Positions 1 to 7,882 of a stretch of DNA of 64,000 bases are shown here, in pieces; the stretch's first letter is position 1; each line of letters opens with the position of its first letter. The DNA is from an uncultured Collinsella sp. (GTDB taxonomy: Bacteria > Actinomycetota > Coriobacteriia > Coriobacteriales > Coriobacteriaceae). Position numbers and translations under genes: made by a program. The notes beneath the pieces were generated by a model, which saw only the letters and a list, made by a program, of their open reading frames with translations, did no database searches and was not told where the DNA came from. Where the stretch lies: contig UQMW01000003.1 of NCBI GenBank assembly GCA_900542275.1, positions 38,062 through 102,061 of the forward strand. Direction: 5' to 3'.

Positions 1-891
1 GTTCCGGTTGTGACATTCAATAGAGCCGCGGGCTATTTGGTTTTAGATGCTTCAGATGATGAAATACTTACGGGATATCGTTTTGGAGACGGCTTAGTCA
101 GCCCTATGGATCGGGGAGGAGATCTTGGTGTTGAGTCTTATTCTTTCAATAACCCAGTCGTAATGATCAATCCATTCGAATTCGGTGTGCAATCTTTGGA
201 CGGTTCAATAACAACAAATTGCGGAAGAACAATCCCGGCTGTTTCCATAGAAGGACGGCCTGTCGTTTTATCGAATAAACCTTCAAGCTGGAACGATGTC
301 GTAATTTACGCAACTCAAATGCAGGATTACACAGTATCTGGATTTCGTTCCATTTCTCAGTTTATGTCATATGATGAAAGCGAGATTAAGAGGCTTACTG
401 CCCACTATGCTTGTATGGTGACCGCTTTTTCGAACGTTGCGGAACTGTATGGCATTGCCAATTTATATAGCGACCCTTCGCAATATATGCAGATATGGAA
501 TTACACCAATACCCATGCTCTTTCCGCTGAAGAACAGACTGTTCCCGGCGTTGTTTTGGGCGGAACGCCGATATCAACCTGTGCAACGGGGTTTACAAAT
601 TACTGCGCAAGCAGAGGAAGTGCTCTTATCGCCCGCACTGTCTCCTCTCCGGCTATCGCGAGCATTCAAAATGAGATTAACTCTAATAGACCGAATGTTT
701 TACATGCGAGTTTGTACAACGGATCAGCCCATTCTGTAACAGCGGAGGCTTACGCCACACTTACTGGTAAGAAAACTGGAGAGACAAGGCAGATGATTGG
801 CATAGCGGACGGCTGGAATTCATCTTTATCCTTCCTGAAGTATGATCAGAGCTATTATGCGTGGACTTATGGAACGACTTTTTCGAAGTAG
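1..891 (+). CDS. C39-like secreted cysteine peptidase domain protein, 5' end cut by window
   Basis: The frame is open to the first base, so the N-terminus and any signal peptide lie outside the window. The visible 297 residues look like a papain-like C39-type domain. A Cys sits in HYACMVTAFSNVAELYG (start of a helix), a candidate His in AHSVTAEAYA, and a candidate Asp/Asn in IADGWN followed by a beta-rich end. This Cys/His/Asp order is that of bacterial C39-family peptidases, some of which act outside the cell. The assignment rests on motif layout only. Base composition is clearly more AT-rich than the rest of the window, which suggests an accessory gene. The lipoprotein gene downstream overlaps its 3' end, so the two are probably cotranscribed. 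Confidence 0.55.
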   Translation, partial: VPVVTFNRAAGYLVLDASDDEILTGYRFGDGLVSPMDRGGDLGVESYSFNNPVVMINPFEFGVQSLDGSITTNCGRTIPAVSIEGRPVVLSNKPSSWNDVVIYATQMQDYTVSGFRSISQFMSYDESEIKRLTAHYACMVTAFSNVAELYGIANLYSDPSQYMQIWNYTNTHALSAEEQTVPGVVLGGTPISTCATGFTNYCASRGSALIARTVSSPAIASIQNEINSNRPNVLHASLYNGSAHSVTAEAYATLTGKKTGETRQMIGIADGWNSSLSFLKYDQSYYAWTYGTTFSK

Positions 892-1261
892 GGCGATTCG
901 TCTAGCTCTGTCTTTGGTGCTGATGGCTTCATTGGTGGGCTGTTCAACAAAGGAAGAGATATCGCGCGGAGGTTCCGGAGAAGTGACTGCGACAGACTCA
1001 GGTTCATTAGAAATAGCTGGCGGGCATGCCGATGTGATGTTACAAGGAAAAGGCGTGCTTAGGTCGAATGATGCTGAAGACGCTGTCTGCTCAATAGAGG
1101 ATTTGAAGACAGGTGAAACTGCATCGTACCGAGTTTCAGATAATGCTGCGAATATGATTGAGTCGATACCGACCGGAGCGCAGGTTTCTTTTAGATACTT
1201 TGCTCCGCAACTTGAGGATGAGCTTGCTTCTCTGGTGTCTATATGCGCCGATGACAACTAA
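869..1261 (+). CDS. small predicted lipoprotein
   Basis: A 130-residue protein with a lipoprotein signal: basic start (MERLFRSRAIR), hydrophobic core LALSLVLMASL and lipobox LVGC, so Cys should be acylated and the mature part anchored outside the membrane. The mature part is Ser/Gly/Glu-rich at first, then has a small soluble domain (ADVMLQGKGVLRSND, SYRVSDNAANMIESIPTGAQVSFRYF) that I do not recognise. Two in-frame ATGs lie upstream (842, 857); 869 gives the most typical signal peptide, but the start is uncertain. It overlaps the peptidase gene, suggesting translational coupling and a shared extracellular role. Confidence 0.65.
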   Translation: MERLFRSRAIRLALSLVLMASLVGCSTKEEISRGGSGEVTATDSGSLEIAGGHADVMLQGKGVLRSNDAEDAVCSIEDLKTGETASYRVSDNAANMIESIPTGAQVSFRYFAPQLEDELASLVSICADDN

Positions 1262-1275
1262 AAGGCCTGAATTCA

Positions 1276-1317
1276 AACGGCCTCGGATGGTCAATTGGCT
1301 ATCCGAGGCCGTTTTTT
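1276..1317. terminator. bidirectional rho-independent terminator
   Basis: Inverted arms AAACGGCCTCGGAT and ATCCGAGGCCGTTT enclose a 12-nt loop, followed by a T run. The hairpin lies between the convergent lipoprotein gene (+) and the hypothetical gene at 1316-2623 (-), whose stop codon touches the T run. Confidence 0.85.
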
Positions 1318-2623
1318 ACTCGACCGGGGCTTCGACCTTGTCGATGGCCCAGGTGGCTCCGAGGCCGCCGGTGGTGTTGCGGCGAATGCGTACGGTGACT
1401 TCGTGGCGTTTGCCGGCCTGTGTGTAGCGCAGGGGGAAGCTCGCGCGGTTACGGCCGGCCTCGATGGTACCGCGCTCGCGAGCGATCCAGTAGTACTCGC
1501 CGACGATGCCGAGGGTGTCAGCGCCGTAGGGGAGATAAGTCGACAGCTGGTGCAGCAGCGGGCTAGGGCAGAAGACCTCGGTCGCGAAATCGATGGGGAA
1601 GTCCCCGGGGATGGTCGGTGCTGCGGGAGCGGGGGCCGGTGCTGAATTGGGGACCGGAGTCGGTGCAGGTGTGGGAGCCTGGTCACAGGCGGGTGCGGAT
1701 GCGGACTCAATGACAGGTGCAGACTCAGATGCCGCTTCTGGCTTAGCTATGGAATCTGTCGGTTCCACGGAGATGGACGTGTCTTCGGTCCCGGTTTTGG
1801 CATCGGCCTGCGGAGTGTCCTCTGCCTCGACGTTCGGCTTGGCCTCGACCGGCGTGGATACCATGGTGGTGATGCCGGCGTTGGCGTTCTCGGGGTCGTA
1901 GACAACCGTGAGCGAGATGGCAGGCTGGGGCGCCTCGGGCTCCGGTGTTGCCTCGGCAGCATCTTGATCCGCGAGCTCGTCGGACTGATTGTCCTCGGTG
2001 TTGTCGCCAAAGACATCGTGGTTCTGGAACACGGGCGCCTCGGGCTGGCCAGCCGCCTCTTCGGTTGTCGACTTGGATGCCTCGTTGAGCTCCACAGCGG
2101 CTTCCTGCTCTGGCATGACTTCGGGATCGGTCATGGCGGCGATTTCGGTTTCGGCTTCCGCTGCCACCTCAATAGCGACTTCGATCTCTGTCTCGGGCTC
2201 GGGCTCCGGCACAGCTTCAACCGCGGCTTCTGGTTCGGGACGCTTAACGTGCTTGGGGCGCACAGCCTTGAGGTCCTTCTCGCCGCGCTTTTTCTTTTTG
2301 TAGGACTGCTTAGCGCCCTTGGCGGTCTTGGGCTTGTCCTCGCCCTTGGCAAGGGCGGCATCCCAGGCCTCGTTGGCGATGACGGTGGCATACAGGCGAC
2401 CGCCCTTAAAGACGGTCAGCTTAATGCAGTCGTCAAGCTCTTCGAGCAGCTCGCGCGTGGATTCGAAGCCCAGGTCATAAGCGGTCATGTCGCCAGCGGC
2501 GAGCGCCTCTTCGACCTGCGTCATAAACGTTTGCTTGCCGCATCCAATCGCATCGCGCAGCAGGCGATACAGATAGATGTGGTTGCCCAGTGAAAGCGTG
2601 GGCCTAACTATTGTCTTGCTCAT
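1316..2623 (-). CDS. hypothetical protein with a LOTUS-like N-terminal domain and a Pro/Glu/Ala-rich linker
   Basis: The start is ATG at 2623, with AGGAGA just upstream; an ORF opening further upstream lacks such a site. Of 435 residues, about 1-95 form a compact domain (LYRLLRDAIGCGKQTFMTQVEEAL, then GFESTRELLEELDDCIKLTVFKGGRLYATV). Its shape recalls LOTUS/OST-HTH winged helices, which bind RNA in other proteins. A Lys-rich patch (KKKKRGEKDLKAVRPKHVKRP) follows, then about 200 residues of low-complexity Pro/Glu/Ala repeats. The last 100 residues are again folded (PGDFPIDFATEVFCPSPLLHQL ... VTVRIRRNTTGGLGATWAIDKVE). The domain match is from memory; function unknown. Confidence 0.7.
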   Translation of the reverse strand: MSKTIVRPTLSLGNHIYLYRLLRDAIGCGKQTFMTQVEEALAAGDMTAYDLGFESTRELLEELDDCIKLTVFKGGRLYATVIANEAWDAALAKGEDKPKTAKGAKQSYKKKKRGEKDLKAVRPKHVKRPEPEAAVEAVPEPEPETEIEVAIEVAAEAETEIAAMTDPEVMPEQEAAVELNEASKSTTEEAAGQPEAPVFQNHDVFGDNTEDNQSDELADQDAAEATPEPEAPQPAISLTVVYDPENANAGITTMVSTPVEAKPNVEAEDTPQADAKTGTEDTSISVEPTDSIAKPEAASESAPVIESASAPACDQAPTPAPTPVPNSAPAPAPAAPTIPGDFPIDFATEVFCPSPLLHQLSTYLPYGADTLGIVGEYYWIARERGTIEAGRNRASFPLRYTQAGKRHEVTVRIRRNTTGGLGATWAIDKVEAPVE

Positions 2624-2695
2624 GGCAAATCTCCTCTTTACACATGTAAAGCATCTTACCATCGCATGGCGCTCGCCATGGCGGCGCCCAAGGCA

Positions 2696-2729
2696 AACGG
2701 GCGCGAACCGCTGTCGATTCGCGCCCGTT
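2696..2729 (-). terminator. hairpin after the 2764-3717 gene
   Basis: Perfect 12-bp stem AACGGGCGCGAA / TTCGCGCCCGTT with a 10-nt loop, just downstream of the minus-strand membrane protein gene. The following T run is short (GTTTGCC), so termination may be partial. Confidence 0.6.
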
Positions 2730-2763
2730 ATACAGGTCGGTTATCTATGAGAGGCAAATGTGC

Positions 2764-3717
2764 CTAGTTGCCCGATGTCGCGCCTTGGCTTGAACTGTCA
2801 GATGCCGTGCCGGACGCGGTTCCGCTCGAGCTGTTGGTGTTGCTGTTGTCGGTAGATCCCGTACTCGGTGTATTGCCATTCGCCTGGTCGCCCGTGCTCG
2901 GTTGAGAGCCGTCAGTCGTTTGACTTGAGTCAGTCGTGCCGGATTGCGTGCCGCTGTTGTTCGCAGAGGAATCGACGCCCTGCGATTGGTTTTGGGTGTT
3001 CGAGGACGAATTGGCAGAGGTAGAACTGTCTTGCGTATCGTCCGTCTGTGCCTGCTGATCCTGCGACTGGGTGTTGCCATTTGCATCGCTCTCGGTCGTG
3101 CGCGACGACAGGATTGGCTCGGGACGCTCGCCCAGACCCTCACCGGCAGTGGTGATAAGGATGGCGCCGGCGCAGGCGATGACCGCGACGATGGCGATAG
3201 CGATCGAGAAGACGATGACCTTCTTTTGCGTCTGGCTGCGCTCAGCCGCCGCCTTGGCGCGCAGGCTGTTGGGAGCGACGCGCGCCGTGGTCGCGCGTCC
3301 CGCAACCTGGCGCATCTCCTGCGTGGTTGCGGCGCCACCTAGGTGCTCCTCGACATTGGGCTCAACGGGCTCGTAGGCGCCGGTAGGGTAGTCGACAGCG
3401 GCATGCGTGCCCTTGATTGCTTCGGCGCTGGCGGAGATAAAGTGGCGATAGACCTGCGAGGACACAACAGTGATGACTGAGCTCACAGCGGCACCAATCA
3501 CCGAGCCGGCAATGCCGATCTTTGAAGCAAGCGCCACGCTCGTGGCGGCAGCTGCGGCGCCGGCGATGATCTGGGGAATGGAAATGTCGTCAAGCAGGCC
3601 CTTTTTGGGCGCGATGGCCATGGTCTGTCCGATGGAATGGTTCTCGTGCACGCCGTTGTTGAGCGCGGCCGGTGTCATGACGCGCGTGCGCGGCGCGTCG
3701 GTATATTCAGTCGTCAT
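2764..3717 (-). CDS. membrane protein with a Ser/Thr/Asn/Gln-rich tail, function unknown
   Basis: 317 residues, starting at ATG 3717 behind GGGAGGACC. About residues 40-90 contain a glycine/alanine-rich hydrophobic stretch (IIAGAAAAATSVALASKIGIAGSV). A clear membrane helix, KVIVFSIAIAIVAVIACAGAILI, lies near residues 180-202. The last 110 residues are almost entirely S, T, N, Q, G and D, typical of disordered extracellular tails, so the tail is probably outside. The transposed layout (soluble N-terminus, late helix, low-complexity exterior) recalls Actinobacteria surface or stress proteins, but I do not recognise a family. Monocistronic, divergent from the antiterminator gene. Confidence 0.7.
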   Translation of the reverse strand: MTTEYTDAPRTRVMTPAALNNGVHENHSIGQTMAIAPKKGLLDDISIPQIIAGAAAAATSVALASKIGIAGSVIGAAVSSVITVVSSQVYRHFISASAEAIKGTHAAVDYPTGAYEPVEPNVEEHLGGAATTQEMRQVAGRATTARVAPNSLRAKAAAERSQTQKKVIVFSIAIAIVAVIACAGAILITTAGEGLGERPEPILSSRTTESDANGNTQSQDQQAQTDDTQDSSTSANSSSNTQNQSQGVDSSANNSGTQSGTTDSSQTTDGSQPSTGDQANGNTPSTGSTDNSNTNSSSGTASGTASDSSSQGATSGN

Positions 3718-3895
3718 ACGGGGTCCTCCCGGTTCGTTTAGTGCTGCGACAGGTTGTTCAGCCCTCAGGGTACCCAGTCGGTGTGAACCGGAGATGGATT
3801 CGCCCGCAACACCATCAACTCACCAAAGCGCGAAACTTCTTCTCAGGCTGATCGAATGAAGACGGGGCGAATCGTTCGGATGTCGAAAGGAAGGT

Positions 3896-3925
3896 TGACC
3901 GGATTTGAAATCCCGTGGAATAATC
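3896..3925 (+). promoter_or_regulatory. candidate promoter of the PRD antiterminator gene
   Basis: TTGACC (3896-3901) and AATAAT (3920-3925) are separated by 18 bp, about 40 nt before the gene start. Confidence 0.5.
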
Positions 3926-3965
3926 GGGCTCGCGGCGCTGTTGCTTGCGCCGGGTAGGGAGCGTC

Positions 3966-4802
3966 ATGAAAATCCTTAAGCGGATCAACAACAATACGGT
4001 TATCTGCGTAAACGCCAAGGGCCGTGAACTCGTGGCAATTGGCCGCGGTATCGGGTTTCCCAATGGCCCCGATGAGGTCACACTCGATAAGATCGAGCGA
4101 ACCTTCTACGGTGTCGACTCGCGCTACCTAGCGCTGCTCGACGAGATCGATCCTCAGGTGATGGAGTTCTCCGCCCAGATTGCCGATATCGCTCGCTCCA
4201 ACATCTCGCGCGAGCTCTCGGCAAACCTTCCCTTTACCATGGCTGACCATATCGCCTTTGCCATCAAACGCTGCCGCGAGCATATGTTTGTGCAGATGCC
4301 GCTCTCCTATGATGTGCAGCAGATGTACCCCATTGAGTACAAGATCGCCAAGTTCGCGATCGAGGGCATCAATCGCGGCTTCAACGTCAAGATGCCGCGG
4401 GGGGAGGCGAGCGGTATCGCGCTCTGTATCGTCAACAGCGTGGTCGCCTCGTCTTCAAAGGCCAAATCCAATACGGTGCGTAAGGACGAGGTGATGCTCG
4501 AGAGCTTCACCAAGATTATCGAATCCGAGCTGGGGGTTTGCGTGGACCGCGACGGCTTTGACTTTTGCCGTTATGCCACGCACGTGCGCTACCTGTTAGA
4601 ACGCGTGCAGACAGGAGAGCCCCTCAACACGGAGAACGGCGCGCTTTACGGACCGCTCTGCGAGCAGCATCCCGACGTGGCCGTGTGCGTCGACCGCATG
4701 GCCGCGCTTATCGAAGAGCGCTTTGACGCCGGGCTCGCCGATGAAGAGAAGGTCTACCTGATGCTCCACGTCAATCGCGTCTGCGCGGGATCTAGGTCCT
4801 AA
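3966..4802 (+). CDS. BglG/LicT-family transcription antiterminator with two PRDs
   Basis: 278 residues from ATG 3966 (GGGAG upstream). Residues 1-55 are the CAT RNA-binding domain (MKILKRINNNTVICVNAKGRELVAIGRGIGF); two PTS regulation domains follow. Proteins of this family bind a hairpin in PTS leader RNA and block a terminator; PTS phosphorylation of histidines in the PRDs sets their activity. Three of the four usual histidines are visible: H95 (ADHIAFAIKR), H206 (RYATHVRYLLERV) and H268 (VYLMLHVNRV). The second PRD1 position, normally His in a DEAxxIALHIVN-type motif, is Cys154 (GEASGIALCIVNS). The target is probably the PTS gene immediately downstream, whose leader carries overlapping hairpins. 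Confidence 0.9.
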   Translation: MKILKRINNNTVICVNAKGRELVAIGRGIGFPNGPDEVTLDKIERTFYGVDSRYLALLDEIDPQVMEFSAQIADIARSNISRELSANLPFTMADHIAFAIKRCREHMFVQMPLSYDVQQMYPIEYKIAKFAIEGINRGFNVKMPRGEASGIALCIVNSVVASSSKAKSNTVRKDEVMLESFTKIIESELGVCVDRDGFDFCRYATHVRYLLERVQTGEPLNTENGALYGPLCEQHPDVAVCVDRMAALIEERFDAGLADEEKVYLMLHVNRVCAGSRS

Positions 4803-4888
4803 TCGACCGCTCGCCGCTGAAGTTTGACCGTTGGCCGGTTTCGACTTTCGTAAAAGCAACTGTTGGATGTAGTTTCATAGTCACATAA

Positions 4889-4966
4889 GGTGTTATTCGA
4901 GAAGAGCCTCGAAGCATGACGTAGACAGTTCCCTGTCCGCTTTGTGCTTTGGGGCTCTTCTGTTTT
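4889..4966 (+). promoter_or_regulatory. leader terminator with overlapping antiterminator-like hairpin
   Basis: A terminator stem AGAAGAGCC (4900-4908) / GGCTCTTCT (4953-4961) is followed by GTTTTTG. Its 5' arm is also covered by a smaller hairpin, TTCGAG (4896-4901) / CTCGAA (4908-4913), so the two structures exclude each other. That is the layout of BglG-type RAT/terminator pairs, and the antiterminator gene is directly upstream. A third small hairpin (GACAG/CTGTC, 4924-4937) lies in the terminator loop. The match to a RAT sequence consensus is weak; the call rests on position and overlap. Confidence 0.6.
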
Positions 4967-5069
4967 TGTCTTCTTCTTGCTTTTCTCGATTTGCCTCGTG
5001 TCAGGCCTGCCGTAATCGGTTCTTCGCGTGTGCGCAAACGGGAAGACAGAAAAGCAAGGGAGTTCAGCT

Positions 5070-6494
5070 ATGACTGACAATAAGAAAATCGCCGCGGACG
5101 TGCTCGAGGCCGTCGGTGGCAAGGAGAACGTGACGTTTGTTGCGCACTGTATGACGCGCCTGCGTTTTAACCTCAAAGATATCGATGCCCCCGATATCAA
5201 AGAAGTGAAGAAGATTGGCGGTGTGTTGGGTGCTCAAATCTCCGGAGGGCAGTTCCAGGTAATCGTGGGCCAAAACGTGCCCAAGGTTTATGACGAGCTC
5301 TGCAAGATCGGCGGCTTTGCCAAGCAGGACGCCATCGACGAGAACCTTGATGCTCCTAAGCAGAAGCTCACACCTAAGGTTATTGGCAATAACATCCTCA
5401 ACTACCTGTCAAGCTCCATGGTGCCTATGATCCCCGTCCTAATGTGTGCTGGCCTGTTCAAGACCGTAGCGGTGGTGCTGGGACCTACGATGGCGGGCGT
5501 GCTGTCCGACACAAGCGACCTTTATGTTCTGATGAACATGGTTTATGACGCAGCGTTCTATTTTATCCCCATCTACCTTGGCTATAATGCGGCTAAGAAC
5601 ATTGGCGTAACGCCTGTCCTCGGTGCCTTTATGGGCGGCATTCTTATCGACCCGACCATGATTCAGCTTGCGACCGATGGAGCTCAGTTCTCCGTTTATG
5701 GCATTCCCTGCGTCGCCGCAAACTACGCAAAGACGGTCCTTCCCATTCTTCTGTCCGTGTGGGCGATGAGTTATATCGAGCGCTTCTTCCGCAAATATGT
5801 GCCAGATACCCTTTCAACGGTTTTCGCGCCTTTCCTTACCATGGTCGTCGCTGTTCCTGTGTCTCTCTGCGCTCTCGCCCCTGTTGGTTCATGGGCCGGT
5901 AATGCCCTCGCCGCCGGTTTTGAGTTCCTTGGTACTTCCGGTGGTATCGCCGCCATCCTCGGAGGAGGTATTCTGGCGGGTCTTTGGTGCCCAATGATTA
6001 TTACCGGCATGCATGTGGCGGTTGCGATGATTGCCATCGCTAACTATATGACTGTGGGAACCGACAGCTTTGTTTTGGTTGCGACGGGCGTTAGCCTTTG
6101 GGCGACCTTCGGCTGCGAGGTGGCGACCTGGCTCAAGCTGTGCGATAAAGACGAGAAGAGCATGGCATTCGGCTATTTGGTCGCAAACATTGTCGGAGGC
6201 GTCGGCGAGCCTTTCATCTACGGCATGATGCTGCGCTATCGCCGCGTGTTTGTCTGGAAGATTATCGGATCCTTTGTTGCCGGTGCGCTTGCAATCGCTC
6301 TCGGAGCCACGGTTTATACTGCCGGCGCGGCATCTAACTTCTTGGAGTTCCTCGCGTTTGCGGGCGGCGGGACCCAGAATCTCATCAACTTTGGAATCGC
6401 TGCTGGTGCAGGCTTCCTTGTGAGCGCCTTGGGCACGTATTTCCTGGGCTTTACGGCGGATGAGCTCGAGAATGGTCCCGTTTCCGAGCGTTAA
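5070..6494 (+). CDS. PTS EIIBC component, beta-glucoside/sucrose type, without EIIA
   Basis: 474 residues from ATG 5070 (AAGGGAG upstream). Residues 1-90 are the EIIB domain with phospho-Cys27 in AHCMTRLRF. From about 110 on is an EIIC membrane domain with roughly ten helices and GVGEPFIYGMML, equivalent to the GxxEPxIYG substrate loop. It imports and phosphorylates a sugar, probably a beta-glucoside or a related disaccharide. The C-terminal EIIA domain present in many BglF-like proteins is absent, so phosphate must come from an EIIA encoded elsewhere. It is probably controlled by the antiterminator upstream, and a strong terminator follows. Confidence 0.9.
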   Translation: MTDNKKIAADVLEAVGGKENVTFVAHCMTRLRFNLKDIDAPDIKEVKKIGGVLGAQISGGQFQVIVGQNVPKVYDELCKIGGFAKQDAIDENLDAPKQKLTPKVIGNNILNYLSSSMVPMIPVLMCAGLFKTVAVVLGPTMAGVLSDTSDLYVLMNMVYDAAFYFIPIYLGYNAAKNIGVTPVLGAFMGGILIDPTMIQLATDGAQFSVYGIPCVAANYAKTVLPILLSVWAMSYIERFFRKYVPDTLSTVFAPFLTMVVAVPVSLCALAPVGSWAGNALAAGFEFLGTSGGIAAILGGGILAGLWCPMIITGMHVAVAMIAIANYMTVGTDSFVLVATGVSLWATFGCEVATWLKLCDKDEKSMAFGYLVANIVGGVGEPFIYGMMLRYRRVFVWKIIGSFVAGALAIALGATVYTAGAASNFLEFLAFAGGGTQNLINFGIAAGAGFLVSALGTYFLGFTADELENGPVSER

Positions 6495-6528
6495 GTTTTC
6501 TACGGCCTGCGTGTGGCAGGACGCATTG

Positions 6529-6558
6529 GAAGGGCGTCCATGACGCCCTTCTCTTTTT
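6529..6558 (+). terminator. rho-independent terminator after the PTS gene
   Basis: Perfect 10-bp stem GAAGGGCGTC / GACGCCCTTC with a 3-nt loop, then TCTTTTTG. Confidence 0.85.
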
Positions 6559-6612
6559 GTATTTCTATTTCCGATGTTTGGGCGGCGTGTGCCGCGAAGA
6601 GTTGGAGTTGGA

Positions 6613-7824
6613 ATGAACATAGAGTTTGGAATCTCGAAGATTGACGTAACACCCCAGTCTCCTTGCCGCATGGGCGGCTACAACAGAAAAGGTGCCTGGA
6701 CGGATGTTCTTGATCCTATTGAGGTCAACGCTAGCGCTGTCTGTGTTGATCTTGTCCCGTTTATTCTTATCGAGCTCGATTCAATAATGGTGTCGAAAGA
6801 TTTTTCCCTTTCGGTCAAGAACGCCGTATCGTCAAAAACGGGCATCGATTCGAGCAATATCGTCGTCGCATGCATTCATACCCATTCTGCACCATGCTAT
6901 TTTAAGCTTGCCTACGAGGACACGTTACCTGAAACCGAATTGACGAGTGATTTGATTGGCTTGGCTACCGAGGCGGCGGTATCTGCATGGGCGTCCAGGT
7001 CGAAGGCGACCGTATCGATGGAGATGTTAGGCATCGAGGGACTGTACGGGAATCGAAATGTTCAGGGCGGTCCGGCCGATAAACAGGTAAGTATTTTCTC
7101 GTTTGAGGACGCTCAAGGTGGTCGCCCAATTGGAAAAATGCTGTTCATGTCCGCTCATCCTACCATCCTTAATGGGAAAAGCGCCGTCCTCTCTGCTGAT
7201 TTGATTGGGCATGTCAGGCAGCGTTTGGAGAGGAAATATGGCTGTCCTGTACTTTGCGTCAACGGAACGTGCGGGGATGTGTCGACGCGTTTCTATCGGC
7301 AAGGGGAGGGAGTTGCCGAACTCGAGCGTACGGCTAACGAACTTTGCGCTCAAATTGAATCCAAGCGTGAGCGCGCGGCACTCAGAGTTGATACTCCGCG
7401 TTGGGGCTCTATCAGCATGAAGAGTGTCTACGATGCAAAAACAGATCCGGATTGGATCGAGATGACCAATCGGATAGAGGCTATGGATGCGAGCCCGATG
7501 CGAGACTTTCTCCTTAAGCGGCAACAGCTTAAGCTCTCGATGGGGAAAATCGAGCTTGAGCTTCCGAGCCAGTTTGCGGTAATTGGTAACTGCATTTTTA
7601 TCACGATGCCATGCGATACGTGTAGCACATTAGGCTTGGATTTTAAGAGGGCGTTTAGCCAATACAACGTCTTTGTTATCGGCTATGCGAACACGTACTG
7701 CAACTACCTTGTGCCTCAGGAAGACTACGGCAAGTATTTTGAAACCTACAACTCGCGAACGCCGCGCGGGGTTGCCGATGCGTTCGTTGCGCGAATCATT
7801 CAGGCGGTCGGTGCCGCGCTATAG
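6613..7824 (+). CDS. neutral/alkaline ceramidase-like hydrolase
   Basis: 403 residues from ATG 6613; no signal peptide, so cytoplasmic. Features of the neutral ceramidase N-terminal domain are present: FGISKIDVTPQSPCRMGGY at the start, ACIHTHSAPCYF (metal-binding His region), MSAHPTILNG (second His region) and VNGTCGDVSTRF. It is shorter than secreted ceramidases and lacks their C-terminal Ig-like part. Short homologues in gut bacteria are often annotated only as ceramidase-domain proteins and may hydrolyse other amides or esters. Between a PTS gene and an AEC transporter gene, it may act on an imported conjugate; that is inference. Confidence 0.8.
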   Translation: MNIEFGISKIDVTPQSPCRMGGYNRKGAWTDVLDPIEVNASAVCVDLVPFILIELDSIMVSKDFSLSVKNAVSSKTGIDSSNIVVACIHTHSAPCYFKLAYEDTLPETELTSDLIGLATEAAVSAWASRSKATVSMEMLGIEGLYGNRNVQGGPADKQVSIFSFEDAQGGRPIGKMLFMSAHPTILNGKSAVLSADLIGHVRQRLERKYGCPVLCVNGTCGDVSTRFYRQGEGVAELERTANELCAQIESKRERAALRVDTPRWGSISMKSVYDAKTDPDWIEMTNRIEAMDASPMRDFLLKRQQLKLSMGKIELELPSQFAVIGNCIFITMPCDTCSTLGLDFKRAFSQYNVFVIGYANTYCNYLVPQEDYGKYFETYNSRTPRGVADAFVARIIQAVGAAL

Positions 7825-7882
7825 CAGGCGCTATAGACCATCGTGGTAGATGAACCGGTCAGGATTATACGGAGCATGTATT

